From Streptomyces sp. NBC_00539 (GTDB lineage Bacteria; Actinomycetota; Actinomycetes; Streptomycetales; Streptomycetaceae): a DNA stretch of 64,000 bases. Under the pieces are notes generated by a model. The model was not told where the DNA came from and ran no database searches. It worked only from the letters and a program-made list of their open reading frames with translations. The position numbers were made by a program, and so were the translations under genes. Each line of letters starts with the position of its first letter. Position 1 is the stretch's first letter. The DNA is taken from the NCBI RefSeq assembly GCF_036346105.1, contig NZ_CP107811.1:806001-870000 (forward strand), written 5' to 3'. Below, piece by piece: positions 16,917 to 25,149 of the stretch.

Positions 16917-17283
16917 GCGGCCCGGGCTGCGCGTGCACCCGTACCCAACGGGTGCGGCGCGGGTTGCCGACGGTGGGCGGGGTCGCCGGGACCTCCTCGG
17001 CGCTCAGCGGGTCCGCCGGGGCCAGGGCGAGCTGACGGCGCAGCTCGGCCAGCGCCGTGTGCACGGGGGCGAGGATGATCTCGGCGCGCGGGTGGATGCG
17101 GGCCAGCGCGTGCGCGGTGGTCTCGATGGTCTCGGCGGCGTCCTCGGCGGCGGTCCGGCTCCATCCGCCGGGCCCGCCTGCGCCCCAGGGCGCGACGGCG
17201 TCGTAGAGGTGACAGGCGGCATCGGCCGCGGCGTCGGCCCGTTCACCGACACCCGGCGCCGCGTTCATCGGCAGCAGCTCCAT
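16843..17283 (-). CDS. conserved-looking hypothetical protein
   Basis: 146 residues; no family recognised. Predicted mostly helical (AADAACHLYDAVAPWG, AEDAAETIETTAHALARIHP, ILAPVHTALAELRRQLAL) with a disordered Pro/Ser/Arg-rich tail. GGAG lies nine bases before the internal ATG at 17268 (MNAAPGVG), which may be the true start. Its 3' end overlaps the protease gene by 74 bases. Codon bias in this frame is better than in the opposing frame, but it could still be spurious. Confidence 0.5.
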   Translation of the reverse strand: MELLPMNAAPGVGERADAAADAACHLYDAVAPWGAGGPGGWSRTAAEDAAETIETTAHALARIHPRAEIILAPVHTALAELRRQLALAPADPLSAEEVPATPPTVGNPRRTRWVRVHAQPGPLTRTGSPVSPASSAPRRLPSRTTP

Positions 17284-17366
17284 GCCCGGTCAACGACCGG
17301 CCCCCGCCGGGGGAACGAACGGACGGCCACCGGATCCCCGGGCCGCGGCGTACGGGCCCCCGGACG

Positions 17367-18314
17367 TCAGGAGACGACGGCCTGCAACCAGAGGGGCAGC
17401 AGCAGGATGGACACGACGGAACTCTTGATCACGACGGAGGCCGAGAGGCCGACCCCCACGTCGTAGCGCTGCGCGAAGATGAACAGGTTCTGCGGGGTCG
17501 GCATCGCGGCGATCAGCACGAGGTAGGCGAGCCAGTCGCCGCGGACGCCGAACAGGGCCCCGCAGACCAGCCACGCCAGCAGCGGGAAACCGAGGCACTT
17601 GACGGCGACCAGCGCCATCTCCTCGCGCGTGGTGTCCCGCAGCGCGAGGCCGGTGCCGCCCAGGTGCAGGCCGAGCGCGAACAGGGCGACGGGGGACGCG
17701 CTGTCGCCGACGAAGGCCGCTCCGTCGAGCACCACCTTGGGCAGGTGCACCGACAGCAGGTTGAACGCGATGCCCGCGTTGCAGGCCAGCACGAGGGGGG
17801 TGATCAGGGAGGCCCGGACCGCCCGGGCGAGGCGGGTCCCGGGGCCCGCGGCGCCGGCGCCCGCGCGGCCGAGCTCCATGATGGCGATGACGACGAGGGA
17901 CAGCACGCAGACCTGGAACAGCAGCACCGGGAAGATGGGCGCCGCGGTCCCGAAGACGGTGATGAAGACGGGGACGGCGAAGTAGGCGGTGTTCACCTGC
18001 ACCCCGGCCATGACGCGCAGCGCGACGGCACGGGGCTCGCGTATGCCGTAGGCGACCGCGCCGAGTACCACGCAGAGCACCGCGACGGCCGCGGTCGCCG
18101 CGTAGCCGCCGATCGCGCGCCAGTCGAACAGGGCGGCGAGGTCGCTGGCGTAGATGTTGCCGAACAGGTAGCAGGGAACCGCGAAGAGGAACGCGTAGTC
18201 GGCGAACACCTTCGACGCCTCGGCCGGGACGATCTTGCGGCGTGCGAGCAGCACCCCTCCGCCGAAGGCCAGGAGTACCGGCACCAGCTTTTCGAGTGCG
18301 GCCGTCCCGCCCAT
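17367..18314 (-). CDS. AEC (auxin efflux carrier) family transporter
   Basis: 315 residues; ATG 18314 lies nine bases after AAGGAGG, while a GTG at 18320 lies only three bases after it. Ten hydrophobic segments split into two five-helix halves, with the characteristic NTAYFAVPVFITVFG in the first half and AAMPTPQNLFIFAQRY in the second; these broken-helix Asn/Pro motifs define the AEC/BASS fold. Family members move organic acids such as malate or auxin-like compounds. Substrate unknown. It diverges from a two-component system 81 bases away. Confidence 0.9.
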   Translation of the reverse strand: MGGTAALEKLVPVLLAFGGGVLLARRKIVPAEASKVFADYAFLFAVPCYLFGNIYASDLAALFDWRAIGGYAATAAVAVLCVVLGAVAYGIREPRAVALRVMAGVQVNTAYFAVPVFITVFGTAAPIFPVLLFQVCVLSLVVIAIMELGRAGAGAAGPGTRLARAVRASLITPLVLACNAGIAFNLLSVHLPKVVLDGAAFVGDSASPVALFALGLHLGGTGLALRDTTREEMALVAVKCLGFPLLAWLVCGALFGVRGDWLAYLVLIAAMPTPQNLFIFAQRYDVGVGLSASVVIKSSVVSILLLPLWLQAVVS

Positions 18315-18395
18315 GGACACGGTCCTCCTTGATCGCCCCGGCGCAGCCTACTCCGCAGCCCTGCGCGCCGTGCGGCCGCATAGGCTGGTGCGATC

Positions 18396-19724
18396 ATGAG
18401 CGACGCACCCGGGCCGACGGCCCCTCCCCCCGCCCCCGTCCGGGGACCGCGCAAGGCCACCCGGTTCGCCGTGGTGCTGCGCACGCCGGCCCGGCCCGGG
18501 GAGCCACTCTTCTCGCGGGCGCCGAAGCGCTGGCAGCGGTGGATGCCGCTCGTCGTCACCGGCGTGTTCGTCGTGACGCTGCTGCCGGTGACCATCTCGG
18601 TGCTGAGCGGCGACTACGGGGCGGCCGGCGGCTGGGCGGGGGCGCTGGGCGTGGCGCAGACGGTGCCGCTGCTGCTCGCCGTCACCCGGCCGCTGCCGGC
18701 CTGGGGCATGGTGCTGCTCGCGGACACCCTCGGGGCGGCGCTGCTGATCCACGCCGACAAGGTGGCGGGGCACGCCTGGCCGTGGACGCCGATGGCCATC
18801 GTCGGCTACCTGCTGCTGATGGTCTGCCTGGGGCTGCGCGAGTCCGTGCGGACCCTGGTCGGGGTGTGGCTGGTGACCGGCGCCGTCGGCGTGGTGCTGG
18901 GCTTCTTCGCGCCCGACGGGGTGATGAACACCGTCGCGCTCCTCTTCGTACTCGCCGGCACCTTCCTCGCGCTGACGGGGGCACTGCGCCTGCTGGGCGA
19001 CGCGCAGCAGCGGATCACGGAGCAGGAGGACATCAGCGAGGCGGAACGGTCACGGCGCACCCTGCTGGAGGAACGGGCCCGCATCGCCCGGGAGTTGCAC
19101 GACGTGGTGGCGCACCACATGTCGATGATCACGGTGCAGGCCGATTCCGCGCCCTACCGGCTGCCCGGCATGGGGGAGCCGGTGCGGGAGGAGTTCGCGG
19201 CGATCGCGGCGGCCGCCCGCGAGTCGCTGGGCGAGATGCGGCGGCTGCTGACGGTGCTGCGCGGCGACGGCGGCGACGGACCGGCCGGTGAACGGGCGCC
19301 GCAGCCGGGGATCGACCGGCTCCAGCAGCTGGTGGAGGCCACCGTACGGGCGGGGCAGCCGGTGGAGTTGTCCCTGGCGGCGGGGGCGGCGCGGGGCGTG
19401 CCGCCGGCGGTGGACCTGTCGGCGTACCGGATCGTCCAGGAGGCGCTGGCCAATGTGGTGCGGCACGCGCCGGGGGCGACGACCCGGGTCTCGGTGAGCC
19501 GGTCCCCCGGCGAGCCGGACGAAGTGCTCGTGCTGGTCGTCAACGGCCCGGCGCGCGACGCCCTGGTGGCGGTGGAGACCTCGGGGACGGGCCACGGTCT
19601 GGTGGGGATGCGCGAGCGCGTACGGTTGACGGGCGGGACGCTCGACACCGGCCCGCTGCCGGAGGGCGGCTTCCGCGTCGCCGCCCGCCTGCCCGTGAAC
19701 CCCCCGGCCGAGGAGCCCAGTTGA
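18396..19724 (+). CDS. sensor histidine kinase (HisKA_3)
   Basis: 442 residues. A cytoplasmic Pro-rich N-terminus (1-45) is followed by five or six membrane helices (50-200), a coiled linker (QQRITEQEDISEAERSRRTL), the phosphoacceptor His235 in IARELHDVVAHH, and the HATPase domain with GHGLVGMRERVRLTGG. TAGGCT twelve bases before the ATG could be a -10 box, implying a very short or absent leader. The TGA overlaps the TTG of the response regulator (TTGA), so the two are translationally coupled. Confidence 0.92.
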   Translation: MSDAPGPTAPPPAPVRGPRKATRFAVVLRTPARPGEPLFSRAPKRWQRWMPLVVTGVFVVTLLPVTISVLSGDYGAAGGWAGALGVAQTVPLLLAVTRPLPAWGMVLLADTLGAALLIHADKVAGHAWPWTPMAIVGYLLLMVCLGLRESVRTLVGVWLVTGAVGVVLGFFAPDGVMNTVALLFVLAGTFLALTGALRLLGDAQQRITEQEDISEAERSRRTLLEERARIARELHDVVAHHMSMITVQADSAPYRLPGMGEPVREEFAAIAAAARESLGEMRRLLTVLRGDGGDGPAGERAPQPGIDRLQQLVEATVRAGQPVELSLAAGAARGVPPAVDLSAYRIVQEALANVVRHAPGATTRVSVSRSPGEPDEVLVLVVNGPARDALVAVETSGTGHGLVGMRERVRLTGGTLDTGPLPEGGFRVAARLPVNPPAEEPS

Positions 19725-20401
19725 CCATCCGTGTGATCATCGTCGACGACCAGGCGATGGTACGCGCCGGGTTCGCCGCCCTGCTCTGCGCCCAGGCCGA
19801 CATCGATGTGGTGGGCGAGGCGCCGGACGGCCGGGAAGGGGTGCGGGTCGCGCGCACCGTGCACCCGGACGTGGTGCTGATGGACGTACGGATGCCGGAG
19901 ATGGACGGCCTCGCGGCGGCGCGGGAGATCCTCACCCCGCCGGCGGGCGTGGTCCACCGGCCGAAGGTGCTGATGCTGACCACGTTCGACATCGACGACT
20001 ACGTGTACGAGGCGCTGCGCGCGGGCGCGTCCGGCTTCCTCCTCAAGGACGCTCCGCCGGCCGATCTGATCGCCGCGGTGCGGATCGTCGCCTCGGGCGA
20101 GGCGCTGCTGGCGCCGTCGGTGACGCGCCGGCTGATCGCGGACTTCGTGGAGCGGCGGCCGGCGCCCCGCAAGGACCCGGCGCTACGGCTGAACGGCCTG
20201 ACTCCCCGTGAGACCGAGGTACTGGAGCTCATCGCGCGCGGTCTGTCGAACCAGGAGATCGCCGGGCACCTGGTGGTGGCGGAGCAGACGGTCAAGACGC
20301 ACATCGGGCGGGTGCTGGCCAAGCTGGACCTGCGGGACCGGGCCCAGGCGGTGATCTTCGCCTACGAGGCGGGTCTGGTCCGGCCCGGAGACGGCGCCTG
20401 A
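19721..20401 (+). CDS. NarL/LuxR-type response regulator
   Basis: 226 residues from TTG 19721, preceded by GAGGAG and overlapping the kinase stop by four bases. Receiver domain with acidic pair Asp9/Asp10, phospho-acceptor Asp55 (LMDVRMPEMDG), and LLKDA lysine; LuxR-type HTH at about 155-215 (LTPRETEVLELIARGLSNQE). Downstream genes at 20526 (secreted hydrolase) and 21569 (acyltransferase) are on the same strand, 124 bases away, and are candidate targets. Confidence 0.93.
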   Translation: MTIRVIIVDDQAMVRAGFAALLCAQADIDVVGEAPDGREGVRVARTVHPDVVLMDVRMPEMDGLAAAREILTPPAGVVHRPKVLMLTTFDIDDYVYEALRAGASGFLLKDAPPADLIAAVRIVASGEALLAPSVTRRLIADFVERRPAPRKDPALRLNGLTPRETEVLELIARGLSNQEIAGHLVVAEQTVKTHIGRVLAKLDLRDRAQAVIFAYEAGLVRPGDGA

Positions 20402-20525
20402 GAGGTCCTGTTCCCTCCTCCACCCCCTACCCGGGTATGAGGCGGAGCTTGGCTCCGCGGTCTGACGCAGCGGCCGGTACCTCCTTCCTACCTTCTGCCT
20501 CACCACGAGGAGAGGGGAGGAGCGG

Positions 20526-21572
20526 ATGCGCCGCTTCGGAAGGACGCTGGCCGCCGCCGCACTGGTGGCGACGCTGGTCGCGGGCACCGCCGGATGGGCG
20601 GGCGCGGACAGCGTCACGCCGGTCACCGGTCCGCCGCCGGGCACCGCCGCCTGGCTGGGCGACCCGCTGCCGGGCCGGCCGCTGCCCGACCCGGCGACCG
20701 CGTCGGCGCCCGAGGTCGCACGGTTCTTCGCCGGGCTCGACGACACCGTGCGTGCAGAACTCCTGCGCCGCCACCCGCTGGTGGTGGGCAATCTCGACGG
20801 GGCACCGCTCACCCTGCGGTACGAGGCCAACCGGCTGGCGATCACCGCCACGGGCGAGGCCCGGTACTCCTCCCTGGCCCGTCCCGGCCGGCAGATCCTC
20901 GCCTTCGACCCGCGCGGGCGGGGCCAGGTCGCCGAGGTGTTCGGGGACCTGGAACACGCGGCCCACGTGGCGGTGGTCGTCCCCGGCTCCGACAGCGACG
21001 CCTCCGGCCACGACACCGCTCGGGGGCCCGCCGCCGGCCCCGCCGCAATGGCCCGGGCGCTGCGCACAGCGACCGACGGCTCCGCCACCGCCGTGGTGGC
21101 GTGGACGGGCTACACCACCCCGGTCGGCATCGGCCTGGACGCGGCCGGCGGGCGGCTGGCCGAGGCGGGCGCCGTGCGCCTGGCCCGGTTCACGGCCGGG
21201 CTCGACGCGGTCGGCGCCCCCGACCCGGCGCTGTTCTGCCACAGCTACGGCTCGGTGGTGTGCGGGCTCTCGGCCCCGTACACGGACGCCGCCGACATCG
21301 TCGTGTTCGGCTCGCCCGGCATGCGGGCCGCCAACGCCGCCGCTCTGCGCACCGGTGCCCGCGTCTGGGCGGCCCGGGGCCCCTCCGACTGGATCGCCGA
21401 CATCCCGAACGTCGAACTGGCCGGCCTCGGTCACGGCGCCGACCCGACATCCGCCGCGTTCGGCGCCCGCCGGGTGCCCGCCGCCGATGTGGAGGGCCAC
21501 ACCGGGTACTTCGCACCCGGCACCCGCTCCCTGGCGGCGTTCGCCGCGATCGCGACGGGGGACGTCCGATGA
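20526..21572 (+). CDS. secreted alpha/beta hydrolase (DUF1023-like)
   Basis: 348 residues with GAGGAG repeats before ATG 20526. Signal peptide 1-27 (ends GWAGA). The middle carries DUF1023-style features: LAFDPRGRGQVAEVFGDL, VVPGSDSD, and the nucleophile elbow FCHSYGSVVCG, where Ser is the likely nucleophile in HSYGS. A late His (EGHTGYF) could complete a triad. The family is actinobacterial, with presumed esterase or lipase activity and no firm substrate. Its TGA overlaps the ATG of the acyltransferase (ATGA), so a secreted hydrolase and a membrane acyltransferase are co-translated, suggesting action on the same cell-envelope acyl group (inference). Confidence 0.85.
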   Translation: MRRFGRTLAAAALVATLVAGTAGWAGADSVTPVTGPPPGTAAWLGDPLPGRPLPDPATASAPEVARFFAGLDDTVRAELLRRHPLVVGNLDGAPLTLRYEANRLAITATGEARYSSLARPGRQILAFDPRGRGQVAEVFGDLEHAAHVAVVVPGSDSDASGHDTARGPAAGPAAMARALRTATDGSATAVVAWTGYTTPVGIGLDAAGGRLAEAGAVRLARFTAGLDAVGAPDPALFCHSYGSVVCGLSAPYTDAADIVVFGSPGMRAANAAALRTGARVWAARGPSDWIADIPNVELAGLGHGADPTSAAFGARRVPAADVEGHTGYFAPGTRSLAAFAAIATGDVR

Positions 21573-22780
21573 GCGCCCTGACCGCGCTGCGGGCCACGGC
21601 CGCCCGGATCGAGCGGCAGACCCCCGCCCACCGGGACCGCGCCGTCGACGGGCTGCGCGCCCTCGCGCTGCTGGCCGTGCCGACCGGGCACTGGCTGCTC
21701 GGGGGCTTCACCCTCGACTCCGCGGGCGGCCTGCACAACGCGAGCCCGCTGTCGGCCTTCGGCGCCCTGGCGCCGGCGAGCTGGGTGCTCCAGATGCTGG
21801 GCATCTTCTTCCTGGTCGGCGGCTACGCCTGCGTGCTGTCCTTCCACCGCCGCACGGGTTCGACCGGCGCCTGGCTGCGGGGCCGGATCGCCCGCCTCGG
21901 ACGGCCGGTGCTCGGGGTGACGGCGGTGTGGGCGCTGGCGGCGCCGGTGCTGTACGCGCTGGGCGTGCCCGAAGCGACGCTGCGGACCGGGGCGACGCTG
22001 GTGATCCAGCCGCTGTGGTTCGTCGGGGTGTACGTGGCGGTCACCGCGCTGACACCGTACTGCGTGCGCGCGTCGCACCGGCTCGGCGGGTGGGCGGCGG
22101 TCCCGCTGCTGGCCTCCGTCGCCGTCGTGGACGCCCTGCGCTACGGGCCGCTCGCCGGTTCCGTGCCGGGCTGGCTGTCGCTGCTGAACATCGTGCCGGG
22201 CTGGCTGTTCGCGTACCAGCTGGGCGTGGACTGGGGCGAGGGCCGGATCGGACGCCGAGGGGCGTGGGCGCTGCTGGTGGGCGGGGTCGCGCTGTTCGCG
22301 ACGCTGCTGACGGTGTTCCACTACCCGGCGTCGATGGTCGGGGTGCCGGGGGCGGCGCGGACCAACTCGCACCCGCCGTCGCTGCTGGTGCCGGCGCTGG
22401 CCGCGGCCCAGTCGGGTGCGGCGATGCTGGTGCGCGACCGGCTGGCGAGGCTGCTGTCGCGGCCCGCGCTGTGGGCGCCCGTCGTGGTGGTCAACCTGTG
22501 CGCGATGACGATCCTGTGCTGGCACCAGAGCGCCATGCTGGCCGCCGCCGTCCCCGGCTCGTTCGTCGGGGAGCTGGCGGGTCTGACCACCTCCCCCGAC
22601 AGCCCCGGGTGGATCGCGGCCCGGCTGGCCTGGATGCCGGTGTTCGCGGCGCTGCTGGTGGGCATCGCCCGCTACGCCCGCCGCTTCGAGGAGCCGTGGA
22701 CCCGGGCGACGGCGGTCCGCAGGGCCCTGGCGGGCGTACTGGCGGCGGGGTTCGCGGTGTTCGCCCTGGGCCTGGCGTGA
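21569..22780 (+). CDS. membrane acyltransferase (acyltransferase 3 family)
   Basis: 403 residues, ATG overlapping the upstream TGA by four bases. About ten membrane helices. The N-terminal VDGLRALALLAVPTGHW holds the Arg and His conserved in AT3 enzymes, which O-acylate surface glycans, lipids or secondary metabolites. Other conserved elements are FFLVGGYACVLSF and IVPGWLFAYQLGVDW. Co-translated with the DUF1023 hydrolase. A convergent DUF350 gene ends 17 bases away. Donor and acceptor unknown. Confidence 0.85.
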   Translation: MSALTALRATAARIERQTPAHRDRAVDGLRALALLAVPTGHWLLGGFTLDSAGGLHNASPLSAFGALAPASWVLQMLGIFFLVGGYACVLSFHRRTGSTGAWLRGRIARLGRPVLGVTAVWALAAPVLYALGVPEATLRTGATLVIQPLWFVGVYVAVTALTPYCVRASHRLGGWAAVPLLASVAVVDALRYGPLAGSVPGWLSLLNIVPGWLFAYQLGVDWGEGRIGRRGAWALLVGGVALFATLLTVFHYPASMVGVPGAARTNSHPPSLLVPALAAAQSGAAMLVRDRLARLLSRPALWAPVVVVNLCAMTILCWHQSAMLAAAVPGSFVGELAGLTTSPDSPGWIAARLAWMPVFAALLVGIARYARRFEEPWTRATAVRRALAGVLAAGFAVFALGLA

Positions 22781-22797
22781 AGGCGGCGCCCGGACGG

Positions 22798-23220
22798 TCA
22801 GGCGATGGAGGCGGCGACGATCGCGGCGACGGCCAGGTTGCAGGAGGCCGTGACCCAGACCGCCGGGTGGGGCTCCGGGTCGACCACGATCGCGCCGAGC
22901 TTGCCGGGGGTCACCAGGTCCAGTACCAGGAAGGCCACCGCCATCAGCACCAGGCCGAGCACGCCGAACGCCGCGGTGGACGCCAGGCCCTTGCCGAAGT
23001 CCTCGTACGTCGTCCAGATCGAGGTGAAGACGATGCCTCCGACGCCGAGCAGCGCGGAGCTGAGCATCACCGCGGCGTTGCGGTTGCGCTCCTCCCAGAT
23101 CTGCTGCGGGAGCTTCCCCGGCGTCAGTACGTCCACCAGGACGATGCCGAGGATCAGCAGCACCAGGCCGAGGGCGCCGAAGGCGCTGGTGCGGCCGAGT
23201 CCGTCGAGGATGTCGCTCAT
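22798..23220 (-). CDS. DUF350-family membrane protein
   Basis: 140 residues built as an internal duplication. Each half has two membrane helices and the family motif: VLVDVLTPGKL and FLVLDLVTPGKL. Four helices in total. DUF350 proteins are found near ATP-grasp/glutathionylspermidine-synthase-like, PspA or spermidine-synthase-like genes and may act in envelope maintenance. Here an ATP-grasp fusion gene starts divergently 114 bases away, which fits that association. No strong ribosome site precedes ATG 23220. Confidence 0.85.
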   Translation of the reverse strand: MSDILDGLGRTSAFGALGLVLLILGIVLVDVLTPGKLPQQIWEERNRNAAVMLSSALLGVGGIVFTSIWTTYEDFGKGLASTAAFGVLGLVLMAVAFLVLDLVTPGKLGAIVVDPEPHPAVWVTASCNLAVAAIVAASIA

Positions 23221-23334
23221 GGGAAGCCTGTCTGCGCGTGAGGAGGAAGGCGTGGGCAGGAAGGGGTTGCACCCCGCCGTGGGCCGGGCGAATCTATCGC
23301 ACGTCCGGGCGGCGGACCATGGGGAGGCCGGTAC

Positions 23335-25149
23335 GTGGAACAGCTCAGGGCCGCACGGCCCGATGAGGCGCGGACACTGACCGCGCTCGTCCTGCGGTCC
23401 AAGGCCCACTGGGGGTACGACGCGCGGTTCCTGGCGGCCTGCGCACCGCAGTTGGCACTCCGGCCGCACGAGGTGACGGCCCGGCGGGTGGTGGTCGCCG
23501 AGGACGGGCACGGCGCCGTCGTGGGCCTCGCCTCCCTTGAGCCCGAGGGCGACGGGGAACGGGCACGGCTGGGGCTGCTGTTCGTGGAACCGGCGGTCAT
23601 CGGCCGCGGTGTGGGGCGGCTGTTGTACCGGGACGTGCTGCGCCGGGCGCTCGCGCTGGGCGTCCGCCGGCTGCTGATCGACGCCGATCCGCATGCGGCG
23701 GGGTTCTACCGGGCGATGGGCGCGGTTGCTTCGTCGGGCGCCCCGCAGGGCCTGGTGCGGTTCGAGGTGGCTCCGGTCCCCCTCGCCGGGTGGGCGCGGG
23801 CGTGGACGGGCGGGGGCCGCGCGGTGCACGTGGGCAACGTGGCCGAGTTCAACGCGCAGTTCGCCGACGCCTCCCTGGACCGGGAGCAGTCGGCCGCGCA
23901 CCACTACGCCGCGCTGGCCGCGTTCTACAGTCCCGAACCGGCGGCCCTGGTGCTGCCGCGGCCGGTGCCGGCGCACTGGCCGGCGCTGGTGGGGCGGCAG
24001 TTGGGCTGGGGCGAGGTGGAGGTGTTCGACGGCCTGGCGGAGTCGGGCCCGGGCCTGTCGTGGGCGGTACGGGCCCGGCCGGCGCTCGTGGAACGGCTGA
24101 CGGCGGCCGGGCTGCCCCTCGTACCGTGGGGGCTGACGGAGCCCTTCGGGCGGCTGTCGGGCCGGCCGTGGCGGCCGCGGGAGCTGCGCTACGAGTCGAA
24201 GGCGGCCTCGCACGCCCTGTTCGCCGAGATCCTGGCGGGCGGCGGGCATCCCGCGATCAGGCTGCCCGCGCAGTGGCGGGCCCCGACCCGGCGGGCGGCG
24301 GCGCGGACGGTGGCGCGGCGGGCCGCCGCCGGGGAGGCCTCGGTGGTCAAGTCGGAGCACGGCGTGGGTGGTTCCGGGGTCACGGTCGTCACACCGCAGC
24401 GGCTGCGGACGCCCGGCGGGGCGCGGGTGCTGCGGCGGCGGCTGCCGCGCGGCCCGCTGCTCGTGGAGGAGTACGTGCCCGGTCCCGCCGCGGGGGAACC
24501 GGGCGGCGGCCTGCGGGACCTCACCTACGACGGGTTCGTGGACGGCGCGGGCCACGTCCACGAGGCCGGGGCGGCGGTCATGGACGTGACCGACGGCGGC
24601 TACCGGGGGGCGACGGTCGGGCCCGGGGTGGTGCCCGCCGAGGCGGAGGGGCCACTGCTGGCCTTCGGCGCGGCCGTGGGCCGGGAGCTGGCGCAGGCGG
24701 GCTACCGGGGCTGGTTCGACGTGGACTTCGTCACGGACGGGGCGGGCCGCCTGGCGCCGACCGAGACGAACCTGCGCCTGACCGGCCCGGCGCTCGCCTT
24801 CATGGTGGCGGCCCGGCTGGACGCGCTGCGGGGCGCGGGGCACTTCGTACGGATCGCGGACCGGGTGGAACTGGGGGCGCGGCTGCCGGACGGGCAGCTC
24901 GAGGAGCTGTGCGGGGAGCTGGCGCGGGCCTGCTCGCGGCTCGGGGCGGTGTTCGTCCCGGCGATCCCGACCGCGGCGTTCGAGCCGGCGCCCTGGCTGG
25001 GCGTACTGGTGGCCGCGCACGGCAAGGAGGCGCTGGACGCGGCCGGGGCACTGGTGCGGGAGCGGGCGCTCGCGGTCGGACGGCCGTTCACCCGTGGGCG
25101 GTCGCCTCAGTCGTCTCCGAAGGGGGAGGCCGGTTTCCGCGTGAGGTAG
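23335..25149 (+). CDS. GNAT acetyltransferase fused to an ATP-grasp ligase-like domain
   Basis: 604 residues; GTG 23335 with GGGAGG seven bases upstream. Residues 1-145 are a GNAT domain with the acetyl-CoA loop GRGVGRLL (90-97) and FYRAMG near 124-129. After a pre-ATP-grasp-like segment (about 160-280), an ATP-grasp domain follows: Lys339 and glycine loop in VVKSEHGVGGSG, LLVEEYVPG, and the metal-binding ETNLR (477-481) in FDVDFVTDGAGRLAPTETNL. ATP-grasp enzymes join a carboxylate to an amine, so this may ligate and acetylate one substrate. No precursor peptide is seen nearby. Its 3' end overlaps the convergent adenylation-like gene by 43 bases. Confidence 0.8.
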   Translation: MEQLRAARPDEARTLTALVLRSKAHWGYDARFLAACAPQLALRPHEVTARRVVVAEDGHGAVVGLASLEPEGDGERARLGLLFVEPAVIGRGVGRLLYRDVLRRALALGVRRLLIDADPHAAGFYRAMGAVASSGAPQGLVRFEVAPVPLAGWARAWTGGGRAVHVGNVAEFNAQFADASLDREQSAAHHYAALAAFYSPEPAALVLPRPVPAHWPALVGRQLGWGEVEVFDGLAESGPGLSWAVRARPALVERLTAAGLPLVPWGLTEPFGRLSGRPWRPRELRYESKAASHALFAEILAGGGHPAIRLPAQWRAPTRRAAARTVARRAAAGEASVVKSEHGVGGSGVTVVTPQRLRTPGGARVLRRRLPRGPLLVEEYVPGPAAGEPGGGLRDLTYDGFVDGAGHVHEAGAAVMDVTDGGYRGATVGPGVVPAEAEGPLLAFGAAVGRELAQAGYRGWFDVDFVTDGAGRLAPTETNLRLTGPALAFMVAARLDALRGAGHFVRIADRVELGARLPDGQLEELCGELARACSRLGAVFVPAIPTAAFEPAPWLGVLVAAHGKEALDAAGALVRERALAVGRPFTRGRSPQSSPKGEAGFRVR

